From Halobacillus faecis (GTDB taxonomy: Bacteria > Bacillota > Bacilli > Bacillales > Halobacillaceae): 64,000 nt of DNA. The stretch covers positions 186,001-250,000 of the forward strand of contig NZ_BJYD01000004.1 in NCBI RefSeq assembly GCF_007991335.1, in the 5' to 3' direction. The position numbers were made by a program, and so were the translations under genes. Below, in pieces: positions 15,522-24,760 of this stretch; positions within the stretch are counted from its first letter, which is position 1, and each line of letters opens with the position of its first letter. The notes beneath the pieces were generated by a model. That model was not told the DNA's origin and made no database searches. It worked only from the letters and a program-made list of their open reading frames with translations.

Positions 15522-16040
15522 GTGAAAAAAATAACACTTGGGTTCGTCGTTTGTTTAGTAATAGTGGTTGTTCCTCTCATTTATTTAGATATTAAAAAGA
15601 GTAATTCACATGTAACCCCAGAAGATGCATTAAGTAATGTGAAAAATCCTAAACATGATGTCTTGGAAGTCATTGATAAAAAGTTCTTTGATGGGGTTGC
15701 GTATGTATTTTACTATTCGCAAGTCGGAGAAACTCCTAAGAATTACTTAGCGGCAGCAAGGTTACAAAAGAATGTGTATGGTTGGCAGTTAGACGAAATT
15801 CTCGGAGTAGGAAATAAAGAGGTTAGTAATGTTGGAATGGCTTCTGGGAAGGATGATTACATCGTTGGGCTGGCCCCGAAACAAGTACACAAAGTAATCA
15901 TTGATAAATATGAGGCTGAGATGATAACGATCGATAGGGAAAATATAAGAGCTTTTTTATTTCACGAAGTAGAAGCTGATTTAATGGGGCAGACTGAATT
16001 CCAGTACTTTGATGAAGAAGGGAACAAACTCTATTACTGA
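15522..16040 (+). CDS. membrane-anchored protein, unknown function
   Basis: 172 residues; GTG 15522 is chosen because AAAAGGAG lies 9 bases upstream, while the frame extends to 15474. One N-terminal helix (about 5-22, no lipobox) is followed by an extracytoplasmic domain of about 145 residues (LEVIDKKFFDGVAYVFYYSQ then NYLAAARLQKN). No family is named. It is the last gene of the cassette-like array on the + strand. Confidence 0.65.
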   Translation: MKKITLGFVVCLVIVVVPLIYLDIKKSNSHVTPEDALSNVKNPKHDVLEVIDKKFFDGVAYVFYYSQVGETPKNYLAAARLQKNVYGWQLDEILGVGNKEVSNVGMASGKDDYIVGLAPKQVHKVIIDKYEAEMITIDRENIRAFLFHEVEADLMGQTEFQYFDEEGNKLYY

Positions 16041-16074
16041 ATGGATGGGTGTCTTGCCAGAGATCAAGAGGAAA

Positions 16075-16112
16075 TAACTCGAATTCGGTTTTTCTACCAA
16101 AGGGCTTTAATA
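16075..16112 (+). repeat. dispersed cassette repeat, copy N (decayed, right edge)
   Basis: AACTCGAATTCGGTTTTTCT then ACCAAAGGGC. This is the last recognisable relative of the repeat; none is seen further right. Confidence 0.4.
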
Positions 16113-16134
16113 TAACAATACCAACCTAATAAAA

Positions 16135-16182
16135 GAAAAGCGTATGAAATCAAGAAAACAATCTGATTTCATACGCTTTTTC
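16135..16182. terminator. bidirectional terminator
   Basis: A 15-bp stem (AAAGCGTATGAAATC and its complement) around a short loop, with A-run and T-run on either side. It serves both the + gene ending at 16040 and the convergent protease gene. Confidence 0.9.
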
Positions 16183-16193
16183 AATTTTAAACC

Positions 16194-17327
16194 TTACTGA
16201 ACAGCAGCCTGAACGTCGATCACTCCGTTTCCATAATAGAAAGAGTCACCAAGAGAAACAGCTGTGTCAATCAATGTTTGACGGATCTGATCATTCGTCA
16301 AAGTTGGATCATCCGCTAAGATTAGAGCAGCTGCCCCTGCAACATGCGGGCTTGCCATGGAAGTACCATTATAGCGATCATAATCGTTACCTGGTACAGA
16401 ACTTAGAATATCAACACCAGGAGCCATGACTTCAAGTTCATCCCCGACACTTGAAAATGAGGCTCTATTATTGGCACTGTCTACAGCACCGACAGCCATG
16501 GCTGCTGCGTATTTCGCAGGATAACCAATAGTGTTTTTCTTCCCTTTAGATCCTTCATTTCCAGCAGCAGCTACGACTAATACGCCTTGAGCATCCGCAT
16601 TGTTTACCGCTTGTTCTAGAGTGGCTGAACCACGGCTTCCTCCGAGACTCATGTTAATGATGTCCATGTCATTGCTGATTGCCCACTCAATTCCTTGAGC
16701 AATCCCACTGTAAGAACCGCTGCCTGAACTGCTTAATACTTTAACGGCATAAAGCTCAGTAGATGGTGCTACACCAAGAACACCTAGTGTGTTATTGACA
16801 CCTGCAACCGTTCCAGCTACGTGGGTACCGTGACCATTCCCATCCACTAAGGCGTTCGGTTCACCGCTGACAAAACTCTCTCCGCCAGCTACGTTCAAGT
16901 CTTCATGTGCTCCATCAATCCCAGAGTCAAGGATTGCTACCTTTACCCCATTCCCAGTCGTTCCTTGAGCTTGGACATCATCTGCATTAATTTGGGAGAT
17001 CCCATAGGGCGTTGTTTGACTCGTTGCCTGTGCCGTATGGTCTTTCTCTACATAAGCGACATTAGGGTTGTTGGATAAGGCTTTTACTGCTTGTTCCGGC
17101 AGCTTGGCATGTACGACATTCATATATTTATATTCATGAAGTACCTTTCCTCCCACACCATTAATAGCCTTTTGGTTCACTTTCGATTTGAAACCAATTA
17201 AGTATTCTTCTACCTGTGCCTTTTGCTCCGCCGCCTTTTCAACGGAAGCTTGGGCTATGTTATTGAATGAAAAGACTAAAGCAAACACTAACATAATCCC
17301 GGCAACTTTCCACATGTGTCTACGCAT
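16194..17327 (-). CDS. secreted subtilisin-like serine protease (S8)
   Basis: 377 residues from ATG 17327, behind AAAGGAGGAATTTG. Layout: signal peptide (about 1-27), I9 propeptide that acts as chaperone and inhibitor (about 40-96), then the mature subtilase of about 275 residues. The catalytic triad is complete: Asp134 in AILDSGID, His166 in [11 protein letters not shown], Ser323 in [12 protein letters not shown], with oxyanion Asn257 in AAAGNEG. It is an extracellular broad-specificity protease of the alkaline subtilisin group. A bidirectional terminator lies directly downstream. It is transcribed away from the next gene, also an exported peptidase. Confidence 0.95.
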   Translation of the reverse strand: MRRHMWKVAGIMLVFALVFSFNNIAQASVEKAAEQKAQVEEYLIGFKSKVNQKAINGVGGKVLHEYKYMNVVHAKLPEQAVKALSNNPNVAYVEKDHTAQATSQTTPYGISQINADDVQAQGTTGNGVKVAILDSGIDGAHEDLNVAGGESFVSGEPNALVDGNGHGTHVAGTVAGVNNTLGVLGVAPSTELYAVKVLSSSGSGSYSGIAQGIEWAISNDMDIINMSLGGSRGSATLEQAVNNADAQGVLVVAAAGNEGSKGKKNTIGYPAKYAAAMAVGAVDSANNRASFSSVGDELEVMAPGVDILSSVPGNDYDRYNGTSMASPHVAGAAALILADDPTLTNDQIRQTLIDTAVSLGDSFYYGNGVIDVQAAVQ

Positions 17328-17342
17328 CAAATTCCTCCTTTA

Positions 17343-17775
17343 ATTTTCCACCCAGAATTAAATATAAATTCTGAATAGTGTTAATATTACGATAACATAT
17401 GTGAGATGACTCATGTTTGGGAAATGCATGTGCGAAAAAGTCCTCTTAGAGGGGGTGGGAAGGATCGACTTGGGCAAGTTTGATCCTGGGGTTTCCTTAA
17501 AGGGTTTTTCTTTGAGAGAAGTCGGTCGATGAAAAGAGAATCTCCCTACGGTTCTGATAAGGTAAAAATTTCTATGAAAGCTTGTGGACAGACCTAGCGA
17601 TTTCAACGTGGTTTGTTTTTTTTTGTTATCTATTGCAAGGTAAAGGGGGATGGACTAAAACTTTAACGGATTAACGTAGTACAAAAGCACCCCCTTTAAA
17701 CAGTAGAATCTATTCATACAGTTTCTGTTACTAATGGTATAAACTAGTAATTATATCTTTTCAACTAGGGGGTCA
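17343..17775. other. divergent promoter region between two exported peptidase genes
   Basis: No gene is supported. At 17462-17486 an imperfect palindrome GGATCGACTTG/CAAGTTTGATCC may be a small hairpin or operator. Near 17740 TATAAACTAGTAAT is a possible promoter element for the carboxypeptidase gene. Confidence 0.4.
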
Positions 17776-20181
17776 ATGATGAAAAAAACAGTCATGACTG
17801 GTATGGCAGCCATTACGATGCTTGCTGCGCCACTATCGGCCGCAGCGGAGGCACCGAAATGGCACAATGTCAACGTGAATGAAACACTGCAGGAGGAGGA
17901 TGGCAGTCCTTTTAACAGTGAAAACTATGATTTCTTGAAGTACTCGAAGGTGAATGACAAACTACAGGAAATCGCGAAACAAAGTAACCGGATCACAGTG
18001 GAAACTTCAGCGGAATCTTCCGGCGGCCACGATCTTTATACGGTAACCATCTCCGATCCAACGGCCAAAGGAAAATATGGGTACCAAAAATCATTGCGAC
18101 AGAAGATGTTCAAAAACCCTGATAAAGCGCAGGCTTTCATTGAAAAACATCCGGATTTTAAAGTGCCGGTAATGATCAATGCGTCGATTCATGGCACGGA
18201 GTTTGTAGGTTCAGATGCTGCGCTGCAGTTGATTGAGCGTTTTGCGACAGCTGATGATCAGGAAACGAAGGAGCTGCTTGAAAATCATATTCTAATTTTT
18301 AATGTAGTGGCGAATCCTGATGGCCGGATCGATGCGACACGTTTTAACAGCAATGGCATTGATTTGAACCGGGATTTCATCACTCAGTCTCAAGCAGAAA
18401 CCAAGCATATTGTGGAGTTGATTAAAGAGTGGAACCCTATGGTCTTCCTTGATTTGCATGGGTATGTAAAAAATTATGGCGAGGAAAATCATCCTGGTTT
18501 AATTGAGCCGTGTACACCGCCGCACAATCCGAATTACGAATATGATTTGTTCTCGAAGTGGGCGCTGGATCAGGCGGAAGCCATGGAAGGAAGCATTGTA
18601 GACAACCGGGCAGACTATGAAAATACAAATACTTCAAATGTCGACTATCAATCGATGAAAGGTACATATATTCCACAGCGGGATGATGATGCCGGCTGGG
18701 ATGATTATCCACCGATTTTTACACCGATGTATGCCATGTACCACGGGGCTTATGGCTATACCCTTGAAGCACCGACGAATGATTGGGATGGCGTCCAATG
18801 GCATTATGATGCAGTTATGGGAGCCCTTGAATTTTCCAATGACAATAAAGAACAAATGATCAAAGACCAAATCGAAGTATTCAAACGGGGCATCCAATTT
18901 GATCACCCGTACCATACGGAAGGATTCTTCCCACAGGCGTACATTTTACCTGTAGATGAAATAGACCCGACGGCCACTGAAAAAGCCGTTGAGCATCTGA
19001 TGTTCAATGATATTGATGTCTCCGAGTCGAAGAAAGCATTTAAATATGACGGTGTTTCGTACCCGGCGGGAACGTATATCGTGGACATGAGCCAGGCGAA
19101 AGCTGGACTTGCGAACACGATGCTGTGGGATGGAGAGGATATTACTGACATCACACCATCGATGTATGATATTTCTGCCTGGAATTTACCAGAATTATGG
19201 GGTTTTGAAGCCGTAGAAGTGGAAGCGGACAGCTCCCTTGATGTGAAGACGAATGACGTGAAGAAAGTAAGAGCGGATGGGGAGTTAACAGGAAACGGTC
19301 CTTATGTGATTCCTAACTCTTCTGTAAAAGCGGTTCATCTAGTGAATACTTTGGTGGAGAACGGTTTTAAAGTGACGATGGATGGGGAGCAATTCTACGT
19401 GGATGCGGACAAGTCACCTGAATTGAGAAAACTTGTAGAGGCGTCTGGAATTACCGTCAAATCGACCGCGACTGTTGATGGTGAACCCTTAACTTCTCAG
19501 AAAGTAACGATTCTAAAAGACGGCGGTATGAACAAAGCCCAATCCCATGCAGGGACTCTTCTAGCTTTAGAGCGATTAGGATTTGAAGTACAAGAGATCA
19601 CACCAAGAGAACTGGCAGAACAAGGATTAGGAGATACCGATGTCTTTTTCTACAGTGGCACGTCAGAAATGATTTCTTATGGGGATTGGAGTCGGGAAGG
19701 TAATGCTGCATTTGGACTCGAGAATGAGACCCAGTATCAGGACTTTAAAGAAAACATCCATTCTTATGTTGAGGATGGAGGAAAATATATTGCTGTTGGA
19801 GCTGGCGCTTCCGATGCCGCGAAGCAGCTGGGTCTAACAGATGTCAGCATTCATAAAGGTGGCTATAGTAGTAATGGAATCGTGCGAGTGAATTATGATT
19901 CTGATGCCTTAACTTCTGGTTATGGAGAAAACGATTATGGTTTTGTCTATCGCCCTGTTTGGTATACGGATGTGGAAGGAACAGATGTCCATGCCACTTT
20001 TAAAGACAGCAGCAACTTCTTTATGGCTGGACACTGGAAAGACCGCGCGGATGCCCAAGGACAGCCGGTCATCGTTAAAGAGAAGGACCAGGATGTAACG
20101 CTTATTGGACTTGAAGCAGGCTTCCGCGATCACACGGATTACTTATTCCGCCTGTTCTCTAACGCCATTTACACTAAGTAG
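17776..20181 (+). CDS. secreted M14-family zinc carboxypeptidase
   Basis: 801 residues from ATG behind AGGGGGTCA. The signal peptide ends near SAAAEA. The M14 zinc site is visible: His139 and Glu142 in SIHGTEF, His228 in LDLHGY. Substrate Arg199 is in IDLNRDF, and the general-base Glu331 in YTLEAP. The catalytic domain occupies about residues 50-380. The remaining 400 residues form an accessory region ending in a Rossmann-like part (DTDVFFYSGTSE, KYIAVGAGASD) that is not needed for the M14 fold. It is an exported peptidase for nutrient or cell-wall peptides and may be co-used with the adjacent subtilisin. Confidence 0.9.
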   Translation: MMKKTVMTGMAAITMLAAPLSAAAEAPKWHNVNVNETLQEEDGSPFNSENYDFLKYSKVNDKLQEIAKQSNRITVETSAESSGGHDLYTVTISDPTAKGKYGYQKSLRQKMFKNPDKAQAFIEKHPDFKVPVMINASIHGTEFVGSDAALQLIERFATADDQETKELLENHILIFNVVANPDGRIDATRFNSNGIDLNRDFITQSQAETKHIVELIKEWNPMVFLDLHGYVKNYGEENHPGLIEPCTPPHNPNYEYDLFSKWALDQAEAMEGSIVDNRADYENTNTSNVDYQSMKGTYIPQRDDDAGWDDYPPIFTPMYAMYHGAYGYTLEAPTNDWDGVQWHYDAVMGALEFSNDNKEQMIKDQIEVFKRGIQFDHPYHTEGFFPQAYILPVDEIDPTATEKAVEHLMFNDIDVSESKKAFKYDGVSYPAGTYIVDMSQAKAGLANTMLWDGEDITDITPSMYDISAWNLPELWGFEAVEVEADSSLDVKTNDVKKVRADGELTGNGPYVIPNSSVKAVHLVNTLVENGFKVTMDGEQFYVDADKSPELRKLVEASGITVKSTATVDGEPLTSQKVTILKDGGMNKAQSHAGTLLALERLGFEVQEITPRELAEQGLGDTDVFFYSGTSEMISYGDWSREGNAAFGLENETQYQDFKENIHSYVEDGGKYIAVGAGASDAAKQLGLTDVSIHKGGYSSNGIVRVNYDSDALTSGYGENDYGFVYRPVWYTDVEGTDVHATFKDSSNFFMAGHWKDRADAQGQPVIVKEKDQDVTLIGLEAGFRDHTDYLFRLFSNAIYTK

Positions 20182-20197
20182 CAATATGATCGGTTCA

Positions 20198-20241
20198 CCA
20201 CCTTCAGTCAATCAGATTCTAGATGACTGAAGGTGTTTTTT
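20198..20241 (+). terminator. rho-independent terminator
   Basis: Perfect 11-bp stem ACCTTCAGTCA/TGACTGAAGGT followed by GTTTTTTG, 20 bases after the carboxypeptidase gene. Confidence 0.9.
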
Positions 20242-20383
20242 GTAACAGATTGAATGTATGGGATCGGTTTCTTATGGTTTATACCTTTATAGATTGGTAG
20301 ATAGAAAACTAATAAAAGAGGAAAAAATATCCTTTTAAGAATGGGATAGGTAAGAGCGAAAAATCCCCATAGGAGATTAAAGA

Positions 20384-20863
20384 ATGAAAAAAATGAATGC
20401 GATCACTCTAGAAGGTGTCAAAGAGTTTGGGAATAAAAAGTTAGTTGGCTTTCGTGTCGTTTGTAATGATATGAAGGGTTATGGGAAAGAGATCCCTGAA
20501 GCCTCTATGGCACTGGAACGACGTAAATCGGAAATCAAACAACTGTTGGAGCCGGTTAAACTCATCGGGGCTTTTAAAGCTGGAGAGATTTCTGAAGGAG
20601 ACGATGGTTACTGGGTGTGTTTCGAGGTGCATGAATTTGAAGATATTCCTGAGGGTATGGTTCGTTTAGTTGTACCCGCGCAAAAGTATGCCATTCTAAA
20701 CTTTAACGGGCATGCTTCAGAGATTTTTCATGTCTATACTCATTTGCACCAATGGATTAATGACAATGGGTATAAGAGAGTTCCTGATCAGTGGTCATTA
20801 GAAATTTATTCAAAATGGACGGCAAATGAAGATAGAGTGGATCTATGTGATCCGGTCCTTTAG
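20384..20863 (+). CDS. GyrI-like / AraC effector-binding domain protein
   Basis: 159 residues from ATG behind AGGAGATTAAAGA. A stand-alone effector-binding (GyrI-like, SOUL-related) domain: two alpha-beta repeats with KKLVGFRVVC at the start, GYWVCFEV and KYAILNFNG in the middle, and the typical end SLEIYSKW then VDLCDPV. Such proteins bind small ligands or hydrolyse cyclopropanoid-type compounds. There is no DNA-binding domain, so it is not itself a classical regulator. Confidence 0.8.
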   Translation: MKKMNAITLEGVKEFGNKKLVGFRVVCNDMKGYGKEIPEASMALERRKSEIKQLLEPVKLIGAFKAGEISEGDDGYWVCFEVHEFEDIPEGMVRLVVPAQKYAILNFNGHASEIFHVYTHLHQWINDNGYKRVPDQWSLEIYSKWTANEDRVDLCDPVL

Positions 20864-20902
20864 TCGAATCAAATTTTAATGGTGGTGAAGAGAAGGTTGT
20901 TT

Positions 20903-20940
20903 AGAAAAATGCGCCTGTCTGTAGTTTGGGACAGGCGCTA
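20903..20940 (-). terminator. terminator of the methyltransferase gene
   Basis: Stem GCGCCTGT/ACAGGCGC. On the minus strand it is followed by ATTTTTCT. Confidence 0.8.
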
Positions 20941-20944
20941 TGTT

Positions 20945-21994
20945 TTAGGCTTTCGTCTTATAAGAGGTCACATGATCCTGCAGCGTATCGTCACTGCCGA
21001 ACAGGAAGTGTTTCTCCATATCCGGGGAATACTTGGAGTTCACAGTTTTACGACCGACGGTTTCTGCGACTTCACGAAGCATAGCCGGAGAAGCTCCACA
21101 GCAGAGTCCGAGGTAGTTCACCCCGATACCTTGCGCTTCTTTGGCCCACTCGGCAAGCTCATAACGGTTGGTGTATAGCGGATCCAGGGATGTTGGGAAC
21201 GTGGTTTCCGTTGGGATGGTACAAGCACAGCCTCCGTCTGGCAGGTTGAAGAAGGTCGGGTGTTCTTCTGTCGTGCGGTAAGGAATAGGCAGGGCACCTA
21301 CATATCCGTCGACCGTATTGCGGATTTTCTCTACATACGGCTGCATCGTCGCTGGTCCACGGAAGCAGTTCATCCCCACGACAAGGGCCCCTTTTTCTTG
21401 TAACAAGCGGCAGGCTTCTTCAACTTCATAGCCGTCCCGCAGAATATTTTCACCCATCAGACCAAAGGTGATCACAGCAGGGAGGTCTTGTTTTTGAATT
21501 TCTTCCAAGGCAATCAAAGCTTCTTCATAATAATAGAAGGTTTCACCGTTCACAAAATCTACGCCTTCTTCCTTACACCAGCCGATCATCTCTGCAAACA
21601 TGCTCCTTGTTTTTTCAACAGCTTCAGGATCATCCGGATTGAACAGGTTCGTGTTGGAAATGTTCCCGGCAACGAGGGCTTCTTCCTGCGGGTGCTCTTG
21701 AGCGACTTCTTTGGCCAGGCGGATGGCCTGACGGTTAAGCGCTTCTAATAAATCCTCCTTGCCGATGATTCTCATTTTTTCACGGTGGCCATTATAGGTA
21801 AAGGCCAAGACGACGTCGGAGCCTGCGAGCATAAAGTCGCGATAGGTCTGTTTCAGTGCCTGTGGGTTATCAAGGGCTACTTCCGGTACAAAGGATCCCG
21901 CCTGTAAATAACCGCGGCGCTCGAGCTCGAATAAGTATCCTTCTCCGCAAATCACGGGTCCATCCTGTAATCTCTGTTCTAATGATCGTTTCAT
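20945..21994 (-). CDS. homocysteine S-methyltransferase family protein
   Basis: About 349 residues. ATG 21994 is preferred because GAAAGG lies upstream. ATG 22015 gives 356 residues but has no ribosome-binding site. The TIM-barrel family of betaine- or S-methylmethionine-dependent homocysteine methyltransferases has a zinc site of one Cys plus a Cys pair, visible here as GMNC and GLCCG. It would transfer a methyl group to homocysteine to make methionine. The S-box riboswitch upstream confirms control by S-adenosylmethionine. The methyl donor is not evident. Confidence 0.85.
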   Translation of the reverse strand: MKRSLEQRLQDGPVICGEGYLFELERRGYLQAGSFVPEVALDNPQALKQTYRDFMLAGSDVVLAFTYNGHREKMRIIGKEDLLEALNRQAIRLAKEVAQEHPQEEALVAGNISNTNLFNPDDPEAVEKTRSMFAEMIGWCKEEGVDFVNGETFYYYEEALIALEEIQKQDLPAVITFGLMGENILRDGYEVEEACRLLQEKGALVVGMNCFRGPATMQPYVEKIRNTVDGYVGALPIPYRTTEEHPTFFNLPDGGCACTIPTETTFPTSLDPLYTNRYELAEWAKEAQGIGVNYLGLCCGASPAMLREVAETVGRKTVNSKYSPDMEKHFLFGSDDTLQDHVTSYKTKA

Positions 21995-22128
21995 TTCATT
22001 CCACAACCTTTCCATTTTGTATGAGACTTTTATTAGAAAGCGAGTCCTTTTTCAGGGACACGCTGACTTTCTGCCATGCATGGGCTGAAAAGATTTAAAC
22101 GCTGTTCAGCGCCAAGAATCATTTTCTT

Positions 22129-22284
22129 CAAAAATAAAAGGACCTCCCTGGATAAGGGGGTCCTTTACGTATAAAGAGTCTCCTTATCTTCAAGGTATAA
22201 CGAATACCTTCTGGATTTAGCACCGTGCCATTGGCTGGTTGCTGAGGTATCAAAGGGCCAGTCCCTACACCTCTCTGGATAAGT
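22129..22284 (-). promoter_or_regulatory. SAM-I (S-box) riboswitch with terminator
   Basis: Read on the minus strand: P1 opens CTTATCCAGAGAGG, then the conserved GGGACTGGCCC, the kink-turn and core GATACCTCAGCAACC, GGCACGGTGCTAAATCC, and P1 closes GATAAGGAGAC. The terminator AAAGGACC/GGTCCTTT plus a T-run spans 22129-22167, and its GATAAG-complementary part can pair with P1, giving the usual anti-terminator switch. High SAM stops transcription of the methyltransferase gene. A possible promoter (TTCACC, 18 bases, TAATAA) lies just upstream. Confidence 0.95.
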
Positions 22285-22585
22285 TCTATTATTATGTAGT
22301 TTTTGAAAAACAGGTGAACACCTTACGTAAAACGCTGGCTTAAATAGAAATCACATGGAACATTAATAAATTCTTGATTTTTAGTTTCGCTTGCGATTTA
22401 CAATACAGGAAAATGCTTTGAGAATCAATGGAATCTTCAGAAAAATTTTCATTACATCAATCTTAAGGATCTACAGGAGTGCCGCTCATTCAGGTTCCTT
22501 TCCAGGTGGGGTGTGTCCTTTCTGACAAAGCGTTTATATTATTTTGCCGATTGGAATAAACTATCTTCATAAAGGAGTTGGTAGC

Positions 22586-22849
22586 GTGGATGTTAACGGG
22601 AAAATCATTCAGGGAGAGTTTGATCGGATCAACGACGAATTCGTATTAAATCAAGTGAAGCACTTTACGACTCAATCCACTCTTAATAAAGACCAAATGG
22701 ATTCCATTTATGATTATTTGATGAATCATAAAGATGAAGAAGATGGTCAGATCCTTACGTTGAATGAACAGATGCTTGTCCGGTTGAGTCAGGAAGAGTC
22801 GAGTCAATTTATCGAAGATTTAAATCAGATTCGTGACTTGTATGAATAA
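22586..22849 (+). CDS. small acidic hypothetical protein
   Basis: 87 residues from GTG 22586, behind AAAGGAGTTGG. It is soluble, acidic and probably mostly helical. The pattern DQMDSIYDYLMNHKDEEDG suggests a compact helical bundle. No family is recognised. It is a single gene reading away from the S-box operon. Confidence 0.6.
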   Translation: MDVNGKIIQGEFDRINDEFVLNQVKHFTTQSTLNKDQMDSIYDYLMNHKDEEDGQILTLNEQMLVRLSQEESSQFIEDLNQIRDLYE

Positions 22850-23171
22850 AGTCCATGAGGGGTGTGGCGCGTGAAATAAAGGGATGTATTTTAAGAAATC
22901 TAAAAAGGTGGAAAAGAAAAGTATGTATCCCGGTAATTAGATTCTTTTTAGACTTAGAGTCTCCCTCCCATCTATGGGGGGCTTATCAGTACTTACCATC
23001 CCTCTTTTTAATGTTGAAGAAGAAGTGATTCATCAATAGTATTTTAGACGGACCTATGGCTAAGTCATTACCTCTAGGGTTATACAAAGGTTATATACTA
23101 AAAACACCTTTAAAACATCCATTTATTCTAAATGAAAACAAGTGTTTAAAGATGTTCTTACATCTATTCAC
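22850..23171. other. gene-free stretch
   Basis: AT-rich with no ORF that has a ribosome-binding site. A short hairpin-like stretch GTCTCCCTCCCATC/ATGGGGGGC sits at 22961-22983. Nothing else is seen. Confidence 0.4.
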
Positions 23172-24035
23172 TTAGCTTTTTCTATGAAGTTCGAATCCTA
23201 TCTTGCTAAGGGCACTTTCAAGATTGTTTTCCACCTTAAATTTTTTTACGTCTATCCTGGAGCGAATGGCTTGCATGGCAATTTCAGGACGAATTCCCGT
23301 GAGTATTGGTTCAATACCAACTAAATCCATTAAATTGATAATCCGCATAAGATATGTTACTACTTCATCATTCATTTTGGTAATACCAGATAAGTCAATG
23401 AGAATATTATCTAAATATAATCCCTGGCTTTTTGCTAATGTTTGTTCGATGATTCTTTCAACTCTGTCCATATCAATATTTCCTATAATCGGCAGGATGG
23501 CTACACCTTCTGTAATAGGAACTAGTGGAGCCGACAAGTCTTCTATTTGCTTATTAGCCTCATCTAATTCTAATACGTAAGATAGTAATGAGCTCATTGT
23601 TTCAAACAGTCTAATATGACGTTCTGAAAGGTCAAAAGTCTTCGTATCCAAACCGCAAATCGTCCCGTAATTTCTGCCATCTTCATAATATATGGGTACG
23701 CCTATAAAACTTCCGTTTCCTAAATTCTTAGTAACTGCTAAAGGCTTAGATTGTTCATTCTGAGTAATATCGGGTATGATGAGGGCATTTTTTCCATAAT
23801 CCACGCTAAGCTTACAATAAGTATCTTCAAAAGGGGACGTAGCCCCCTCTTCCACCAGAGTTTCTTTTTTATTGACCACCTTGACAATTTCATTCGTGCT
23901 TTTATCATTTTTAGCGATAAATAGCGTATTAATGTTCAATGTTTCACCGATGAATTTCAAGATACTTCCAGCAGCTTCATCGAAATTTTTAAATCTTCGA
24001 ATCGTTTGTTGACTAAAACTAGAGAACGAATCCAT
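23172..24035 (-). CDS. GAF-STAS domain sensor protein
   Basis: 287 residues from ATG behind AAAGGGAGC. The N-terminal GAF domain (about 15-160, with FIGVPIYYEDGRNYGTICGLD) is joined by a helix to a C-terminal STAS domain (about 170-280, with LIDLSGITKMNDEV and LTGIRPEIAMQAI). This resembles RsbR-type co-antagonists of the stressosome that feed the general stress sigma factor, except that the sensor is GAF instead of a globin-like fold. Ser/Thr residues in the STAS loop could be the phosphorylation sites. It stands alone, without rsbS, rsbT or a kinase nearby. Confidence 0.8.
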   Translation of the reverse strand: MDSFSSFSQQTIRRFKNFDEAAGSILKFIGETLNINTLFIAKNDKSTNEIVKVVNKKETLVEEGATSPFEDTYCKLSVDYGKNALIIPDITQNEQSKPLAVTKNLGNGSFIGVPIYYEDGRNYGTICGLDTKTFDLSERHIRLFETMSSLLSYVLELDEANKQIEDLSAPLVPITEGVAILPIIGNIDMDRVERIIEQTLAKSQGLYLDNILIDLSGITKMNDEVVTYLMRIINLMDLVGIEPILTGIRPEIAMQAIRSRIDVKKFKVENNLESALSKIGFELHRKS

Positions 24036-24760
24036 GTTTAGCTCCCTTTCACTTATGTATTAATGAAGTTGCTTATTCTGTTACAAAAGAACGACAACTG
24101 ATAAAAGCTAATTATCTAGGTCCAAGTATATCAGATATCTGATTGTTATCATAACGTTAGTATTATTCTAGAATAGTTATGATTCATGAGGTGCCTCGAA
24201 CTGCCGACGCATGAAACAAAGGTTTATTCAATAAGTGTCTAAGATAAATACTAAATCTATATAGTAACATTTCCTTCTGCAATTAAGTCCTTTCATCGAC
24301 TCTACTGTTTTGGTTCTATTTAATTAGAAAATGATTCTGAACTATCTAATGATTGAGTCTTTTTTTCAACCCATTGTATTCTTTAGGAAAGAAAACTACC
24401 AAAACAATCCCCTCAAGCGCTGCAACATATCAGTATTTCACCTCAATACATCTCCATCTATTGTACTTAGAATAGATTCTTCCTATTAAGAACAAGTAAG
24501 TAGTAAGAGTATGACCTATCCTTCTTTCCCTCTCAGTCCCCTCTAAAAAAGTGGAACTTTTATAGAAATTCTTTGATGTTAACATTTGCTGTTGGTTTCC
24601 CTTATTTTTGGTTCACTAAAGAATAGAGGGGGTGTAGCTCAAAAGCACTCAACTGGACCTATAAATAATCATGACAAGGAAATACCATGGAAGTACCATC
24701 AGATTGATGTTTTGTTTCACCTCCTTTAGGGAAGATGGGGCGTATTCGGAGGTGCAGCTT
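24036..24760. other. long gene-free stretch with two palindromes
   Basis: About 95 bases upstream of the GAF-STAS start lies the perfect 14-bp palindrome ATCAGATATCTGAT (24130-24143), with GTTATCATAAC at 24145-24155 next to it. These are possible operator sites. The rest is AT-rich without supported genes. The last 90 bases are open in frame with the next gene but lie before its strong ribosome-binding site. Confidence 0.45.

Noticed and set aside
22961-22983. G/C-rich inverted stretch that might be another cassette repeat
   Set aside because: The core TCGAGTCT-TCAACTAACG is absent; only a loose likeness in the G-run.
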